Of a stretch of DNA of 64,000 nt, positions 1-10,921 are shown one piece after another. The notes under the pieces are model-generated. The model did not search any database and had not been told where the DNA came from. It was given only the letters and a program-made list of their open reading frames with translations. The DNA comes from Doryteuthis pealeii (Eukaryota > Mollusca > Cephalopoda > Myopsida > Loliginidae): assembly GCA_023376005.1 (NCBI GenBank), contig CM042176.1:10238351-10302350 (forward strand). Direction: 5' to 3'. The translations under genes were made by a program, and so were the position numbers. Every line of letters begins with the position of its first letter. Position 1 is the stretch's first letter.

Positions 1-2010
1 TTTAGTGTCTTTGTAGAGCATCATCATTGCAGTAACCGTTTCTTTGGGGAGACCGTATGCTAGTAGTATTTGTTCCATTTTTCCTCTGTGAATGGAATCA
101 AATGCCTTGGAGAAATCTACGAATAGCAGTGTTGCCTCTAGATTCTTTGCCTGAACCCCTTCTATGATCCGACGAATAGTCAGGATCTGAGAGGTTGTGG
201 ATCGATTTCTGCGGAATCCATTTTGGTTTTTCCTAAGGATTTTCTCAATTTCAGGTCAGTTGCGATTAAGAAGAAGGACATTATATATCTTAGCAGCAAG
301 AGTTATGTCTCTGTAGTTCTTAGCAATTCCGAGGTCCCCCTTTTTGGGGAATGGTAGGATGCAGCCTTTTGTCCATTAATCTATTCTATTTTGTCTATAT
401 ACTGCATTGCATAGCCTAAGCAGTATGTCATTGAACTTTCTCATCTTCCAATACCTTGGGGGATATTTCATCAAAACCTGCAGCTTTTTTACCTTTTAGT
501 TTCCTTAGGACTTTGTTTAGTTCTTCCATTGAAAAAATCTCCTAGTTTGATGTCTATGATTTTAGGGGGGTTTCCCAGCAGTTTCTGAAAGTTGTCTTTC
601 CACTTCTGAAGTCTATCTTGTTAGCTGGTTGCCTTTAGCTTTGATCTAGTGGTCAAAGTTCTTCTTTGTTCTTTTCACACTCTGTTTTCTTCAATTCCGT
701 ACTCCTCCTTATCTGCTTAACAACGTAATGTTCTTGGAGTAGCCAGAAGCATGTCTGGCCACTTCAAATGACTAGATAGATATTTTTGGTGGAGGAATAT
801 GAATTTTACATTTCTTTTAAAGAGAATTTAATGATAGAACATGTAAACAAAATTGCTGTTTAGATAAACATTTTTTTTACTTAAATCTCGTAAATGAGAA
901 AAAAAATACTTTTCCATTTCTGAAGTCTATCTTGTTGGCTCGTTGCCTTTAACTTTGATCTAGAGGTACTTTTCCTACCACTAATTTCATTTACTGTTTG
1001 CCATGCTAATCACAACTGTCTGTCCTCTACTGATTGTCTGATTTTATTTATTTGTTTTTGGATGTATTCTATTTGTTCTTTTTTGTATGTTTTGGTTAGT
1101 TCTATCTGGGCTTTCTTGAGGTTGTGTATATTGGTGTTAGTTGGGTTTGTTTAATTACATTGAGCTGCTTTTTCCATATCATTTCTCTTTTCTCTAACTA
1201 CTTCTGTCTCCCAAAGAACAGAGTGTTTGGCTCTTAGTTTGGTCGGTATGCACTTAGCTGCTGCTTCTAGGTGGGCACTGACAAAGTTTTTGTATTCCTC
1301 GTAAATGAGAAAAAAAATACTTTTCCTTTTCTGAAGTCTATCTTGTTGGCTCGTTGCCTTTAACTTTGATCTAGAGGTACTTTTCCTACCACTAATTTCA
1401 TTTACTGTTTGCCATGCTAATCACAACTGTCTGTCCTCTACTGATTGTCTGATTTTATTTATTTGTTTTTGGATGTATTCTATTTGTTCTTTTTTGTATG
1501 TTTTGGTTAGTTCTATCTGGGCTTTCTTGAGGTTGTGTATATTGGTGTTAGTTGGGTTTGTTTAATTACATTGAGCTGCTTTTTCCATATCATTTCTCTT
1601 TTCTCTAACTACTTCTGTCTCCCAAAGAACAGAGTGTTTGGCTCTTAGTTTGGTCGGTATGCACTTAGCTGCTGCTTCTAGGTGGGCACTGACAAAGTTT
1701 TTGTATTCCTCGTTTGGAGTGAAGCTTTCAGATGTCTCCTGGGGGATATTGAATTTATTTCTTACTGCTATAGCGTAGCGATTGCATATATTGCTGTTGG
1801 CAAGTGTTGACCAATTATTATTTTCCAAGTTTGGCAATCATCACCTGGAATAATGTTCTTTATACTACGGCTTTCAAAACCGACAAGGGCCTTCCTTATT
1901 TCCCTCGATACTGTCTCCAGAGGGTGGATGTTGCATTTTAGCTCCACCAAATTTTTACCCTCACTCTTTTTTCCAACTGTTTTACAGGAGTTCGGTCTGT
2001 CAAGCAGCAT
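1..2010 (-). mobile_element. Degenerate non-LTR retrotransposon with reverse transcriptase domain
   Basis: Read on the minus strand from about 380 to 1, frames encode LPFPKKGDLGIAKNYRDITL, NGFRRNRSTTSQILTIRRII and LLFVDFSKAFDSIHRGK. These are conserved RT motifs of LINE ORF2, including the first catalytic Asp (FVDF). A TGA interrupts the frame near 259, and the element runs off the window at position 1. Upstream coding (about 1562-2010) gives NNNWSTLANSNICNRYAIAV and a neighbouring frame, as in the region between endonuclease and RT. Multiple stops and shifts show it is dead. Confidence 0.85.
887..1709. repeat. 411-bp direct tandem duplication inside the LINE
   Basis: Two consecutive copies start with CTCGTAAATGAGAAAAAAAA at 887 and 1298, and the next CTCG falls at 1709. 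The copies are almost identical, so the duplication is recent. The period is 411 bp, a multiple of three. A shorter related piece also lies around 600-660. Confidence 0.95.
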
Positions 2011-2019
2011 TTAATCCTA

Positions 2020-2316
2020 GAAATAAAATTCTGCAAACACCCATGAAGCTCTTGTTTAGTCACGGAACAAATAGTCTGTCCCTATTTCATATTTTGTAAA
2101 TAAGCAATCTTCCTCGTCAGAACTTTCTGTATAATATACAATTTCATAATTATCGTTTTTGGAGCCAATCACGGTACCATCAAATTTAAGATTTTTTATT
2201 CTTGATTTCAAAAATATGTTGGATATGTTTACCAACTATTTTTCCTTGTAATATATTTACAATATTTTCTCTATAAAATCGAGGAAATTCATAAAATAAA
2301 TTGGCTGTTAAATTGT

Positions 2317-2355
<39 letters not shown>

Positions 2356-3330
2356 GCAGCAAGTTTTTTTATTTTTTACTTCTTCTTTTGGCTTTCCTGT
2401 TCATCAGCTTTTCATAAATTTCTTTGGCTATTCCAACTTTAAAAAAAAATTTGTTTTGTTCTATTTGTGACCGGGCATACAGTATTGATTGGGAAATTAA
2501 TTTTATAATTTGAACATCTAATGTCTGAATGTTCATTTTTACATAAACTGATTAGATTTTTAAAATTCTATTAATCTCCTGACATCTATCAGCAATATTT
2601 ATATTAATATCTTAAGTTTTGTCTTTTTTTTAATTAATCACCACAGATGCTTCCATATTTCTTTTTAATCTATCTTTTTTTTTTTTATATATATGAATAA
2701 AATTCATATGAATTTTTAATATGTTGAATTTTTACTATTAAAATTTATATTTATAGATTAGTAGAAAAAATAAATATTTAACACGTTTAAATTTGACATG
2801 TATTAAAGGATATTAATCCAAATTAAAGTTTAAACCTCCACCACCCTTTTAAGCAGAAAAAATAATAGCAAATAGAACTGTTTTTCTGGTAATCAAAAAG
2901 AAACTTAGGTTTAATGAACACCAGAGTAATTATAAAAAAATCTGAAAAAAAATGTTTAATTTTTCTTTAAATTCAATTTTTCAATTTTTATTTATTTTCT
3001 TTCAGATCAGTTCAATCAAAATGCTTTTCATTCCTTTCGTATATTCAGTTTTTTCTCTTTTTATTTATTAAGAATATTTATGGATTCGCGGGAGCCCTAA
3101 TGTCTGAATATTCATTTTTACATAAACTGATTAGATTTTAAAAATTCCTTTCATGTTATCTTTGGAGAACATTATGTTACCCTCTTGGCGCTCCTGAGGC
3201 GTCTCTGCTGCGCATCTTGGCCGTATTATCGTCTTCAAGTCTCAGGCCCTCCACTTGTTAAGTCCATGACAAAAACACCTCCGGGGTGACCCCCACCAAA
3301 AAGGGAACAATTACAATTTCATAATTATCG
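2020..3330. other. AT-rich stretch without genes
   Basis: It contains a T34-like homopolymer near 2319-2350 and a duplicated segment: TTCATTTTTACATAAACTGA near 2533 and again near 3112, and a similar pair around 2136 and 3311. Bases 3175-3300 are more GC-rich and look like a LINE coding fragment (reverse strand contains KMRSRDASGAP-like text). No host gene is seen. Confidence 0.6.
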
Positions 3331-3339
3331 TTTTTGTAG

Positions 3340-3780
3340 CCAATCATGATACCAAAGTTTTTGTATTCCTCGTTTGGAGTAAAGCTTTCAGATGTCTCCT
3401 GGAGGATATTGAATTTATTTCTTACTGCTACAGAGTAGCGATTGCATATATCACTGTTGGCAAGTGACGACCAATCGTATGTTACAGATTTACTAGTTTG
3501 CCTTTGTTTCCAAGTAGGCTTAGGTGTAATTTTGCTGTGACTATTCTGTGATTGGAGGATACTCCTTTAAAAGAGGAGTATGCTTTGCAGTTTATTTCAC
3601 TGTTTATCCCCTTTTTATTTATCAGGATGTAATCCAGTTGGGCTTTTGTATTATTTGTGTCGGTGTACGTCCATAGTTTACTCTTTCATTTTTGGTATTT
3701 GGTGTTTAAACATACAAGCCTGTTCTCAAGAGAAAACTCGTCTAGGAGTTTGTGGTTTCTATTTGGGATATTGTGTAAAG
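3340..3780 (-). mobile_element. LINE fragment, second copy of the element at 1-2010
   Basis: The segment from about 3355 repeats the 1700-1830 part of the first LINE (minus-strand WSSLANSDICNRYSVAVRN, then FNILQETSESFTPNEEYKNF). Upstream it encodes VHRHK and a disrupted NNTKAQLDYILINK-like stretch, as at the C-terminal end of an AP endonuclease domain. It probably belongs to the same disrupted element. It is broken by stops and shifts. Confidence 0.7.
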
Positions 3781-3970
3781 TAAAGTAAAGTCGTCGGGGT
3801 GGCCGAAAGTCGGTATCAGCCAATCAGCGAGGGAGTCTATCCCCTTTTCACTAGCGCTAGACCAAGGATTATTTTAGCATCTGAGGTGGAGCGCCACACC
3901 TACCATCAGCTTCTTACTTTACCGCACAGATCTCTGTGCTACTCATACGCTGAGTTGGCGAGGGCGGGTA
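3779..3970 (-). mobile_element. SINE family A, minus copy
   Basis: Shares about 190 bp with the fuller copy at 59676-59928, including GACTCCCTCGCTGATTGGCT-type body sequence and the GTGGAGCGCC / AGGAGCTGATGGTAG motifs. The tRNA-like head is truncated on the right. A short ORF across it is a shadow. Confidence 0.8.
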
Positions 3971-4246
3971 AGCAGTATCTATTGTTCTTTCTCTGTATCT
4001 CTACTCGAAAATTTCCAATTTATATTCTCGGCATTAGTCTTTTTGAAAACTTCTTGTTTAGGCACGAAGGCCTCTGATTGGTCCAAAATTATCATTTGCA
4101 TTTTTGCTTTATACATGTGCAGATCATATGCACAGAATGCCTATTTTTGTCATTATTTTTGCTTTTGATGGATTACCTTCCATTTTCCTTCTTATATGTA
4201 TCACTACAGCAATAGCATAATCTTTACAGATCATTGCCGTCCCTCA

Positions 4247-4627
4247 TAAACTTATAACTCCACCACGAGAACTTTTCTTCCCATGAGCCCTCAAATGACT
4301 CATCAAACCTGCTGCAGATCCACAAAGTTTGATGCAAATATGATATAGGAAGGACGTCCTTCCCGTTGTATCAGAAGATAAAATTTGATGCTTATACACC
4401 ACCATATGTCTCTTAAATCCAGAAGCTGACTTACAGACTTTGTTACAGATTGCACAAGACACATTGTTTGTTTCTGGAGTTTGCATGAATTGTCCCTGAT
4501 GAGATTTCCTATGATTCACATATCCAGCCTTAGAAAGCAGAATTCGACCACATGTCTGACATTTCCAGCCCTCCATGTTCTCTCCAATATGACAGGTGTA
4601 TCCCTTTCGAAGTTGACGCTTGAGGTA
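4247..4627 (-). CDS. Three-finger C2H2-type ORF, probably retrotransposon-derived
   Basis: The open frame (about 126 codons including upstream in-frame sequence after a TGA) holds three spaced fingers. Finger 1 is CQTCGRILLSKAGYVNHRKS-H. Finger 2 is CAICNKVCKSASGFKRHMVV with a longer H-x5-H spacing. Finger 3 (ICIKLCGSAAGLMSHLRAH) has lost its first Cys. It may be a host zinc-finger fragment, but the AAGL/SGL finger style and the TE-dense setting suggest the zinc-finger tail of a LINE polyprotein. I saw no intron or promoter. Not the product of an identified host gene. Confidence 0.45.
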
Positions 4628-4719
4628 TCACTACAGTGCCATGTACATGCTTGGTTACCTCATTTCAGGAATGGAGCTACCTCCTTCAGATACATTTTAC
4701 AATATCACAATTTTTTTTT

Positions 4720-4880
4720 GTTACAGACAGACAACGAATCTCCATTATAACAAAATATATATACAGGGTGATTGTAAAGTAACTCCTTATTTTGAAAATT
4801 TATTTCTGAATCAACTTTTTGTAAAAGAAATGAATATGAGAAGAACACACATAACATGGAGTTTTATTTAAAATTCTATA
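4720..4880 (-). mobile_element. Helitron 5' fragment next to a possible mariner end
   Basis: Bases 4722-4756, read on the minus strand, match the 5' end of Helitron family 1 (ATAATGGAGATT and the CTGTCTGTAAC motif). Next to it CAGGGTGATTGTAAAGTAAC (from 4766) resembles a mariner terminal repeat. Both are short, so the call is tentative. Confidence 0.4.
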
Positions 4881-4883
4881 TGG

Positions 4884-4888
<5 letters not shown>

Positions 4889-4942
<54 letters not shown>

Positions 4943-5020
4943 TTCTCATTTTTTATAATATGCCTTCTCTTTTTATATTCTCTCTTCTTTCTTTTTGTTT
5001 CTTTTCATTCTCTTTTTCAT

Positions 5021-5075
<55 letters not shown>

Positions 5076-5131
5076 ACTTTTGTTCACATTAATAATCACT
5101 AACCACCTCTCACTTTATCTAATTCTCTCTC

Positions 5132-5190
<59 letters not shown>

Positions 5191-5345
5191 CTCTCTCTCC
5201 CTTTTGTTCATATCATTATTCACTAACCACCTCTCACTTTATTTAATTCTCTCTCTCACTCCATCTCTTCCTTTTGTCCATATCATTATTCACTAACCAC
5301 CTCTCACTTTATCTAATTCTCTCTCTCTCTCTCCATCTCTCTATA
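4889..5345. repeat. CT microsatellite block
   Basis: Several long (CT)n runs lie within about 450 bp, separated by near-repeated TTCATTATTCACTAACCACC-type spacers (around 5085, 5215 and 5285). Frames of Ser/Leu across it are artefacts. Confidence 0.95.
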
Positions 5346-5463
5346 TATATCGCCTCCAGCCTGATCTTCCCATTTGTGGAATGGCAGAAATAAATTCTCG
5401 TATTTGTCCTTCAAATTCTTCTAAAGTCGGTTTTGTAAAGTGGACTCCTCATCTTTATTGTTA

Positions 5464-6093
5464 CTAGCAAATATATGCACCCTCTGGGTGCAAGTATTTT
5501 AGTTAAATTTTACAATAAAATATCATATTAAATTAGAAAGGCTAATGAAACTGAATAAGAATGTAGATAAAAAGATTTTGAACAGAGGGGGTATGATTGA
5601 AAAATAGAACAACTTTGAAACTAAGTCTTCCATCATTTTCCATCACTCCCTCCTTTTATTGCTGAATTTTCCTAATTTAACTATTTAGTAAAGAATAAAA
5701 TTACTGTTATTTCTTTATATTAAAGGATTTCTTTTAAGATTTATCCCCGAGTTTTTTGCTCATATTCATTAAGAAAAAAACAAACAATTAGAAATCAATA
5801 ATACCAAGCGCATATTTAATAAAATTGAACTTTTAATATCAATATGCAAATTAGCTTTCCTGTTCACACTGTAACCCGCTATTTTGTTGCATATATAAAT
5901 ACAATTGTATGTTATTAGAATGTAGATAAAGTCAAAAGTATTAATAAGGTATAACAATTTTATCAATAACTGAGGTTTAAATAAAAATAAATTCATGGTG
6001 AATGTGACGTCAATAACTAAGGGAATTGTGACTTGAGTAGGGATATAGTTTCGGCTTCAGACAGACAAACACACAATCTCCATTATAATAAGA
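5464..6093 (-). mobile_element. Non-autonomous Helitron family 1, minus copy
   Basis: On the minus strand it starts TCTTATTATAATGGAGATTG preceded by A, and ends with the hairpin GCACCCAGAGGGTGC, nine bases, then CTAG followed by T. These are the classic Helitron ends (5' TC, 3' hairpin plus CTRR, insertion between A and T). At 630 bp it has no coding capacity. Other copies are at 26037, 33324, 47265, 53108, 63764 and 8388. Confidence 0.85.
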
Positions 6094-6221
6094 TATACAC
6101 GTTTCAGTGGATTTGGCTTCCATCCTTCTTCAGGTGTTGCTTGTCAAACTGAAGAACCTTCTTGAACTCGGGAACCTTCTTGTTGAACTCAGGAGCCTTC
6201 ACAGAACTTTGAACTGAACCC
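6094..6221 (-). mobile_element. SINE family C tail and body before the satellite
   Basis: It holds the CTTCTTCAGGTGTTGCTTGT and GGAGCCTTCACAGAACTTTG segments found in other family C copies (11805, 14112, 37757). It sits directly against the first 143-bp unit, so the satellite grew from one inserted SINE. Confidence 0.75.
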
Positions 6222-7937
6222 TTATATCCAATCCACCATGGTAGACTGTTCTCATTCTGTTAACCATGATCGGGTACAAGTGTTAAGCTATGTTAAGTAT
6301 TATCACCAGGATTGAACCTGCAACCTAGAAATAATTGTCACTTAGAACTGTATTAACTCAACCCTTATATCCAATCCACCATGGTAGACTGTTCTCATTC
6401 TGTTAACCATGATCGGGTACAAGTGTTAAGCTATGTTAAGTATTATCACCAGGATTGAACCTGCAAACCTAGAAATAATTGTCACTTAGAACTGTATTAA
6501 CTCAACCCTTATATCCAATCCACCATGGTAGACTGTTCTCATTCTGTTAACCATGATCGGTACAAGTGTTAAGCTATGTTAAGTATTATCACCAGGATTG
6601 AACCTGCAACCTAGAAATAATTGTCACTTAGAACTGTATTAACTCAACCCTTATATCCAATCCACCATGGTAGACTGTTCTCATTCTGTTAACCATGACT
6701 GAGTACAAGTGTTAAGCTATGTTAAGTATTATCACCAGGATTGAACCTGCAACCTAGAAATAATTGTCACTTAGAACTGTATTAACTCAACCCTTATATC
6801 CAATCCACCATGGTAGACTGTTCTCATTCTGTTAACCATGATCGGGTACAAGTGTTAAGCTATGTTAAGTATTATCACCAGGATTGAACCTGCAACCTAG
6901 AAATAATTGTCACTTAGAACTGTATTAACTCAACCCTTATATCCAATCCACCATGGTAGACTGTTCTCATTCTGTTAACCATGACTGAGTACAAGTGTTA
7001 AGCTATGTTAAGTATTATCACCAGGATTGAACCTGCAACCTAGAAATAATTGTCACTTAGAACTGTATTAACTCAACCCTTATATCCAATCCACCATGGT
7101 AGACTGTTCTCATTCTGTTAACCATGACTGAGTACGGGTGTTAAGCTATGTTAAGTATTATCACTAGGATTGAACCTGCAACCTAGAAATAATTGTCACT
7201 TAGAACTGTATTAACTCAACCCTTATATCCAATTCACCATGGTAGACTGTTCTCATTCTGTTAACCATGACTGAGTACAAGTGTTAAGCTATGTTAAGTA
7301 TTATCACCAGGATTGAACCTGCAACCTAGAAATAATTGTCACTTAGAACTGTATTAACTCAACCCTTATATCCAATCCACCATGGTAGACTGTTCTCATT
7401 CTGTTAACCATGATCGGGTACAAGTGTTAAGCTATGTTAAGTATTATCACCAGGATTGAACCTGCAACCTAGAAATAATTGTCACTTAGAACTGTATTAA
7501 CTCAACCCTTATATCCAATCCACCATGGTAGACTGTTCTCATTCTGTTAACCATGACTGAGTACAAGTGTTAAGCTATGTTAAGTATTATCACCAGGATT
7601 GAACCTGCAACCTATAAATAATTGTCACTTAGAACTGTATTAACTCAACCCTTATATCCAATCCACCATGGTAGACTGTTCTCATTCTGTTAACCATGAT
7701 CGGGTACAAGTGTTAAGCTATGTTAAGTATTATCACCAGGATTGAACCTGCAACCTAGAAATAATTGTCACTTAGAACTGTATTAACTCAACCCTTATAT
7801 CCAATCCACCGTGGTAGACTGTTCTCATTCTGTTAACCATGATCGGGTACAAGTGTTAAGCTATGTTAAGTATTATCACCAGGATTGAACCTGCAACCTA
7901 GAAATAATTGTCACTTAGAACTGTATTAACTCAACCT
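6222..7937 (-). repeat. 143-bp satellite, 12 tandem copies, derived from tRNA-like SINE C
   Basis: Units start at 6222, 6365, 6509, 6651, 6794, 6937, 7080, 7223, 7366, 7509, 7652 and 7795 (period 143, with one +1 and one -1). Each unit, read on the minus strand, has a Pol III B-box-like GGTTGCAGGTTCAATCCTG. Units differ mainly at GATCGGGTAC (type A) versus GACTGAGTAC (type B), in the order A A A B A B B B A B A A. No reading frame spans the array. The same sequence occurs singly at 12345 and 37930, which shows the SINE origin. Confidence 0.95.
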
Positions 7938-7954
7938 TTATATCCATTGCGCCA

Positions 7955-8395
7955 GAATGAATTTTGGGAACTTATAAACCTAATGTTTTTTTTTACCAAA
8001 AATATTTACCTATGTACGATTTTTTACCTTGACTCATATTGCGTTTTTTTAATTTTTTAATCTGCAAAAAAAAATGTTGGAGAATCCTCAGAGGACTACA
8101 TGGAGTTGCTAAACACTGTAGTCAAACCCTGGATAACAAGGGTAGCCAATGGTAGGCCATATGTATGGCAGCAGGAATCAGCTCCCAGCCACACCTCTGT
8201 GAAAAGTAAAAAATGGTTGTTGGCAAATTTTTACAACTAAACCAGTCCTAATGTTTGGCCCACAAACTCCCCAGATCTTAACCTCATGGATTATTATGTA
8301 TGTGGCGCTGTTGAGCAAGACACCAATCGCCGTACCAGTAACTTAAAAGCCCAGTTAATCAACAGAATTAAGGTAGTTTTTGAAACCATATCTAC
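7955..8395 (+). pseudogene. Mariner-type transposase C-terminal half, broken
   Basis: The plus strand from about 8093 reads MELLNTVVKPWITRVANGRP, YVWQQESAPSHTSVKSKKWL, then a TAA, then PNSPDLNLMDYYV-like text (here WPTNSPDLNLMDYYVCGAVE). These are the second and third acidic boxes of a Tc1/mariner DDE transposase. The usual QQDSAP catalytic Asp is Glu here. It also lacks its N-terminal DNA-binding part and has an internal stop. It is a dead copy. Confidence 0.85.
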
Positions 8396-8845
8396 ATACT
8401 AATAACATGCAATTGTATTTATATATAAAATAAAATAAAGGTTTACAGTGTGAACGGGAAGGTTAATTTGCATATAGATATTAAAAATTTGATTTTAATA
8501 AATATGTGCATAGTATTATTTATTTCTAACTGTTTGGTTTTATTTTAATGAATATAAGCAAAAATCTCTTCAATGAATCTTAAATGAAATCCATTAACAA
8601 GAAAAAATAACTGTCATTTTATTCTTTACTTCCTCTTTTAACTAAATACTTAAATTAGAAAAAATAACAATGAAAGACGAGAGTGATGGAAGAGTAAGTT
8701 TCAGTTGTTCTATTTTTATGTTCTTCTGTTTCAAATGTTTTTAACTGCACTCTTATTTAGTTTCATTATCCATTCTAATTTAATATAATATTTTATTACA
8801 TTAAAACTTAAATACTTGCACCCGGAGGGTGCATATATTTGCTAG
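8388..8845 (+). mobile_element. Helitron family 1, 5'-truncated copy
   Basis: It matches the 3' 460 bp of the family (GTTTACAGTGTGAACGGGAA through CTTGCACCCGGAGGGTGC) and ends CTAG at 8842-8845 followed by T. The 5' TC end is missing and the remnant abuts the mariner copy. Confidence 0.8.
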
Positions 8846-8934
8846 TATATATAATATAGAATAAATAAAGAATGAATGAGAAAAGTATTGGCATATAAAG
8901 GTGCTCAATGCTAAAATAGCAGAGCAAATTTACA

Positions 8935-9017
8935 ATCAATAATATATTATATCATGGATATTATTATCTTGTTACTATTAGTAAAGATAATAATATCCAT
9001 AATATAATATATTATTG

Positions 9018-9019
<2 letters not shown>
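8935..9019. repeat. 85-bp AT-rich palindrome
   Basis: ATCAATAATATATTATATCA on the left is mirrored on the right by its reverse complement, with GATATTATTATCTT arms and a short TACTATTA loop. A (TA)n run follows at about 9023-9057. Confidence 0.85.
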
Positions 9020-9060
<41 letters not shown>

Positions 9061-9087
9061 AAGTCATTATTCTGTGGATATATAAAT

Positions 9088-9255
9088 GATATATCATCTA
9101 TGTAATAAAAAAAACTCAGAATATTTGGGTAGTATTAATTTAAAGGGACCTAATTCAAGACCTTGCTTCTCTTTTCCATAGATTTCTTGAATTAGCTCCC
9201 TTTAAATACATATTACCCAAATAATCTAAGTTTTCTTTTACATAGATCATATATA
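9088..9255. repeat. 168-bp foldback element
   Basis: The arms, about 65 bp each, include TTTGGGTAGTATTAATTTAAAGG and its reverse complement near 9195-9220, and CTATGTAA/TTACATAG at the ends. The loop is about 25 bp. Confidence 0.8.
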
Positions 9256-9259
9256 GGAG

Positions 9260-9960
9260 GGATGATCGCTCTCCATAAGGGAAGGTAATAAAACTTTTTT
9301 CCAGATTTTTTTAGATTTTCAAACTTTTACCAAAAATCAGGGAATTCTCCAATTTGAATGAAATTTTCACTACTTTATTCATTGATGACGTAATTTTATA
9401 ATGAATAGCTATTTTATTTAAAAAAAAATATTTTTTAAGTTTTATCAGTTCAGAATGTATTTTTAACCTTTGGTTATTTGAAGAAGAAAATCCCTAATTT
9501 TCACATTTCTAGAAAGATCAAATCCTAAAGAACATATTAAAAAATAAATAAATAAAAAGATAAAAAAATAAAAATTCAATACCTGAAAAAAGTTATTTTA
9601 AAATTTAAAAGTTATTTTCTTAAAACTCAAAATATAATTTTTGTAGTATGTTTTTTTTTTTTTAGTTTTGAAAACAATATTTTTCTTTGAATTGAGGCAA
9701 AGAAAAGTATTTTCTCTGGTTCAATTGGCCTATTTTTATTCACTTAAAAATTTAACAGTGAATTTTAAATGTCTGGAAGTAGCCATGTTGAATCAAACTA
9801 GTCACCTCTATAACACATTGGCATAAATCCTTCCATAAAATTTTCTCCCACTATAGTTCAATTATAACCAATTCTATCAACTTAGTTCCTCCCTGTCTCA
9901 TATCCGTGCTCCTCTACAAAGCCACCACGGCCCCTCACTACTTATTAAATATCTTCATGC
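9260..9960. other. AT-rich spacer without genes
   Basis: I see no coding sequence, hairpin or known repeat here apart from A and T runs. Confidence 0.5.
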
Positions 9961-9962
9961 AT

Positions 9963-10910
9963 CCTGGTTTGGTTTGGTTTGGTTTGATGGCATATCAACC
10001 TCGGTGGGTCATTTAAGTTTTGAAATAAATACATTTTTAATGGATACTCAATTCTTTTTTATAAACACATTTTACTATTAAGCCTATAGATGGGACCTTA
10101 ACAGGTACTACCACTCCGGGTCAGAGTGGACCTGGAAACAATGGCAACAAAGGGGCGCTCCACATTCCCCCAGAATTGGAACCTCACCATTAGATAGAGT
10201 TTAACATCATTCCTAGGAACTGAATACCCTCAGCCACTACCTTCTAGCACATATATGATAAAAAGCGTGTGGTGTAATGGTTAAAGTCATGGGAAATGGA
10301 CTCGTCACCCCGAGTTCAAATCCTGGATGTGGTAATTGCATTTCACTTAGTGCTAATACCCTTGGGAAAGGTATGAATCTTACTCTCCCTCCAGCTATGG
10401 ATAAATAGTAGGGCAGACTGGGCTCTTTAACCTTGGGTAGGCAACCGGTCTAGGAGATGGGAAACTCTGAATTCAAACCTGTTGAACTCCACTTAAGAAG
10501 GGTTGGTAAATATATATATGATAAAAAGGTTGGGCGTTTGCCATAAGGGCAATAGGGCTGGGACAATCATATAGGAGCTAGGGCTTGACATACCAGCCAA
10601 TGAATCAGTGGGGGCTCTCCAACCATCCATCTAGTCTAATTAAGGGTCAAAGTGGACTGTGGCATGTCATGGACTGCCCAGTCACCAGGGTTCCATCCTT
10701 CAGTATCACCGCTTGCCACCTACGACCAACAGATGGCCCCATTGGGGGAGTCTTACCCCTCCGCATAGGTGCACTTGGTGTATTCTAAAGCTCCAGTTGA
10801 CAGGGTTGTCATGTGTCCTGAACCACACTGGTTACCCCCCCTTTTTAATATACAACCAGCATTTCTCCGGTTTCACCATTGAAGATTCTGTTACTGAAAT
10901 CCTTTTAGAT
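9963..10910 (-). mobile_element. Dispersed repeat F3 with LINE-like 3' tail, split by a SINE
   Basis: On the minus strand it ends with GACCCACCGAGGTTGATATGCC-type sequence and an (AACC)n tail, the same 3' end as the RNase H LINEs in this window. The body has the TGGGACC, CTACCACTC and CCACTACCTTCTAGCAC blocks also found at 17170, 39830, 44752, 48998 and 58938. SINE B (10266-10513) interrupts it, and the uninterrupted order appears at 35930-36085. It could be a SINE that borrows a LINE tail, or a 5'-truncated LINE. Confidence 0.7.
10266..10513 (+). mobile_element. SINE family B with 15-bp target-site duplication
   Basis: The head TGGTGTAATGGTTAAAGTC matches a tRNA A box and CGAGTTCAAATCC a B box. 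The body carries CTCCCTCCAGCTATG and GGGCAGACTGG blocks, and the end is GGTTGGTAAATATAT. ATATATGATAAAAAG flanks it at 10251-10265 and again at 10514-10528, a clean target-site duplication that proves retrotransposition into F3. Confidence 0.93.
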
Positions 10911-10921
10911 GATTGGATCAA

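Noticed and set aside
4856..5226. Ser/Leu-repeat open frames
   Set aside because: They are (CT)n microsatellite translated in frame. No start context, domain or splice signal.
6222..7937. Possible CRISPR-like regular repeat
   Set aside because: Repeat units are contiguous 143-bp copies with no unique spacers, and the DNA is eukaryotic.
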